A stretch of 64,000 bases of DNA from Phalacrocorax aristotelis (taxonomy: Eukaryota; Chordata; Aves; Suliformes; Phalacrocoracidae): positions 3,331,001 to 3,395,000 of the forward strand of contig NC_134282.1 in the NCBI RefSeq assembly GCF_949628215.1, read 5' to 3'. The notes beneath the pieces are model-generated. The model did not search any database, had not been told where the DNA came from, and saw only the letters and a list, made by a program, of their open reading frames with translations. Shown here piece by piece: positions 62,359 to 64,000 of the stretch. The translations under genes and the position numbers were made by a program. Positions within the stretch are counted from its first letter, which is position 1. The number at the start of each line of letters is the position of its first letter.

Positions 62359-62719
62359 CCACAAATAAACTATAGTAGAAAGTTATTTTGGTTTTGATAA
62401 AGTTAAGAAAAGCACATAAAATCATATTTCATGAATATCTTCTTTTATGGCCATCAATATTTTTGTGGTTTTTTTTTTTTTTGTTTTGTTTCATCAACAT
62501 AGCAAAATACAATCTTCCTATTAAACAATAATTATCAGATGGCAGACAATTCTTTTTATTGGTTTACATTGGCAGGTCACAGTCTAAAAGCACAACCACA
62601 TCAGGCAGAAATTGCACACAGACCGCCCTGGATTTTGAAGACTATTTTTTATGCTTCTACCAAAGAGCTTAATTTAAAACTAGGGACTGTAACACGCGCT
62701 AATTAAATATATAGATTTC

Positions 62720-62736
62720 TTTTTTTTTTTTTTTTT
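62720..62736. repeat. T17 homopolymer
   Basis: Seventeen consecutive T on the plus strand followed by CCCC. No retroposon body is recognised. Confidence 0.85.
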
Positions 62737-62929
62737 CCCCTTGATAGCCAAATGACTGAAACTGCAGCACTTTGTTTCGCTTTCAGCTTCAGTTTTAATG
62801 TTTGTGCTTGATATTAGCAAACACGCTTTGAACTTCCCCGCAATCGCTGATGAAAGTTCAATCACCCAAAGAAAACCCAGGCAATTTTTTTTCCTGTCAG
62901 GGAATATTGCAGATTTATTTCATGTAGGC

Positions 62930-62956
62930 TTTTTTTTTTTTTTTTTTTTTTTTTTT
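62930..62956. repeat. T27 homopolymer
   Basis: Twenty-seven consecutive T on the plus strand, the longest homopolymer in the window. CR1 elements do not end in poly(A), so if it derives from a retroposed copy the element would have to be another class, but no body is visible on either side. Confidence 0.9.
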
Positions 62957-64000
62957 GGTGTTGGTATTTGCATTCTTAACTTACTCCTGAAAACGAAGGG
63001 AGATTCGCGTGTAATACTATGACATCATACAGTCACGACGTCAGTGTTTCTGTAAGAAATGGCTGCGGGTGGGACCGGTCCGTAACTAGGCGGCTGTATT
63101 GGTTGTAGAAGGCATGTTCATGTCTTCAAAAGCCAGACTGGTCTTAAGATATTACTCTTTATTTGAGACAGTTACCATTACTTCATTAAAAAATGACAAA
63201 ACAGCAATAAACATTTTAGCTCTTTAATGAGCAAAGATCAGGTCTCTTAGCATTGGAATAATATTCGTTATCCAGATTATCTTTATTTCACTCAGTGACC
63301 AGTAATATGGCCAAGAAGTACAAAGTAATTTTCCATCAAGTAGTATACAATTTTTTGTGTGTAATAAGCTTTCATTCTTGAAAAAGAGTAACTGAAAAGA
63401 AATGTTTCTGTTACTGCAGTTAGTTTGTCAGAGAAAGTTCTTCGCATTATCTTACAAACTATCAAAATTGCTAGTAATTTGAAAAAATGTAAAAAAAAAT
63501 CACATAACTTTAGTCTAATAGAAATATAGTACAGGTAAGAGAGAAAGGATTTATCAGGGATGTGCTCTTAAGTCCATCTCAATTATTTCTTTTATATAAA
63601 TGTACATCTGATTACATATACAAACATTTTGAAAGGACCGTGGTATATAATTACTGGAAAGCAACAGGGGAATGGAAAACTCCTTGCGATTTTAGAACAT
63701 TCATTTCAAATCACGCAAACGCACGCAGCATTCAGATTTTTAAATTTCCAGTTGTTGGCTCTCTCCCCGTTCCTACGTTCCCTCTTTTCCTACACTGTTG
63801 CCATCTGGTCTAGAGAATTCGTTTGAACGGCAAAGCTAATGTATAGCGGAAAAGGGAATTAACTTCGTATTAACGTATTATAAATAATCTTTGTAAGACG
63901 CAACGTGAGTTTAAACAATAAACTGAAAGGTGTAATCAGAGCGGTAATATCGGGGCGTTCTTACGTTGCAAAATCTCATTGCAATTAAAGCTTTGGGCAC

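Larger units (their letters stand above)
58701..64000. promoter_or_regulatory. Repeat-poor, regulatory-looking stretch (candidate conserved non-coding DNA)
   Basis: No exon or CR1 is recognised. The sequence keeps scattered CpGs in an AT-rich setting (for example near 59960, 60060, 60780-60880, 61140 and 63040-63080) and many homeodomain-type TAAT/ATTA cores. Examples include TTAATCTAATTTATTTGGGA near 61080 and a CpG-retaining patch at 60780-60880. These are traits often seen in conserved enhancers near developmental genes. This is inference from texture only, because no alignment was possible. Confidence 0.25.

Noticed and set aside
1..64000. tRNA, rRNA, snRNA, known microRNA or CRISPR array
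   Set aside because: I looked for cloverleaf B-box cores, U6 and 5S phrases, common microRNA seeds and regularly spaced repeats and found none that hold up by eye.

Overview
This window reads as vertebrate, and specifically avian, nuclear DNA. It is AT-rich, has no dense open reading frames, no operons and no prokaryotic signals, and carries one isolated CpG-rich block. It contains several copies of the chicken repeat 1 (CR1) LINE family, including 3' ends of the form GATGATCCTAGAGG...TTTTCCAACC...GATTCTATGA. CR1 is the dominant retrotransposon family of birds. I recognise no protein-coding gene with confidence. The longest reading frames (190 codons at 27069-27641, 160 at 27699-28181, 145 at 61433-61870, 143 at 51534-51965) look like chance or repeat-derived frames.

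Layout. (1) 1-26.26 kb is mostly unique AT-rich sequence, best read as intronic sequence of a gene transcribed leftward (minus strand). It holds a few candidate minus-strand exons with good splice sites (around 1.3, 2.1, 2.5, 10.3 and 13.3 kb). None is assigned to a known protein and all are low confidence. It also holds one very old CR1/L3-like remnant near 22.4-22.6 kb. (2) 26.26-27.61 kb is a CpG island, almost certainly a promoter. Four good minus-strand 5' splice sites lie in it (junctions near 26297, 27183, 27420 and 27585), which suggests alternative, probably non-coding, first exons of the leftward gene. A possible plus-strand start codon followed by a splice donor (27550-27573) leaves open a divergent transcript. 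The island is broken up by long homopolymers (G17, T20, C19). (3) 27.76-64 kb has no supportable exon. It contains CR1 copies at 27.76-27.96, 39.92-40.15 (reverse), 40.24-40.87 and 44.65-45.03 kb, one ancient SINE/L3-like remnant near 34.95 kb, a few perfect short hairpins, and from about 58.7 kb to the end a CpG-containing, repeat-poor stretch that looks like conserved non-coding regulatory DNA.

The most useful things to follow up are the promoter with multiple first-exon donors, the candidate 169-nt exon at 10202-10370, the 12-bp perfect inverted repeat at 48041-48100, and the regulatory-looking right end. I see no sign of a novel enzyme system, CRISPR array, viral genome or other gene cluster.
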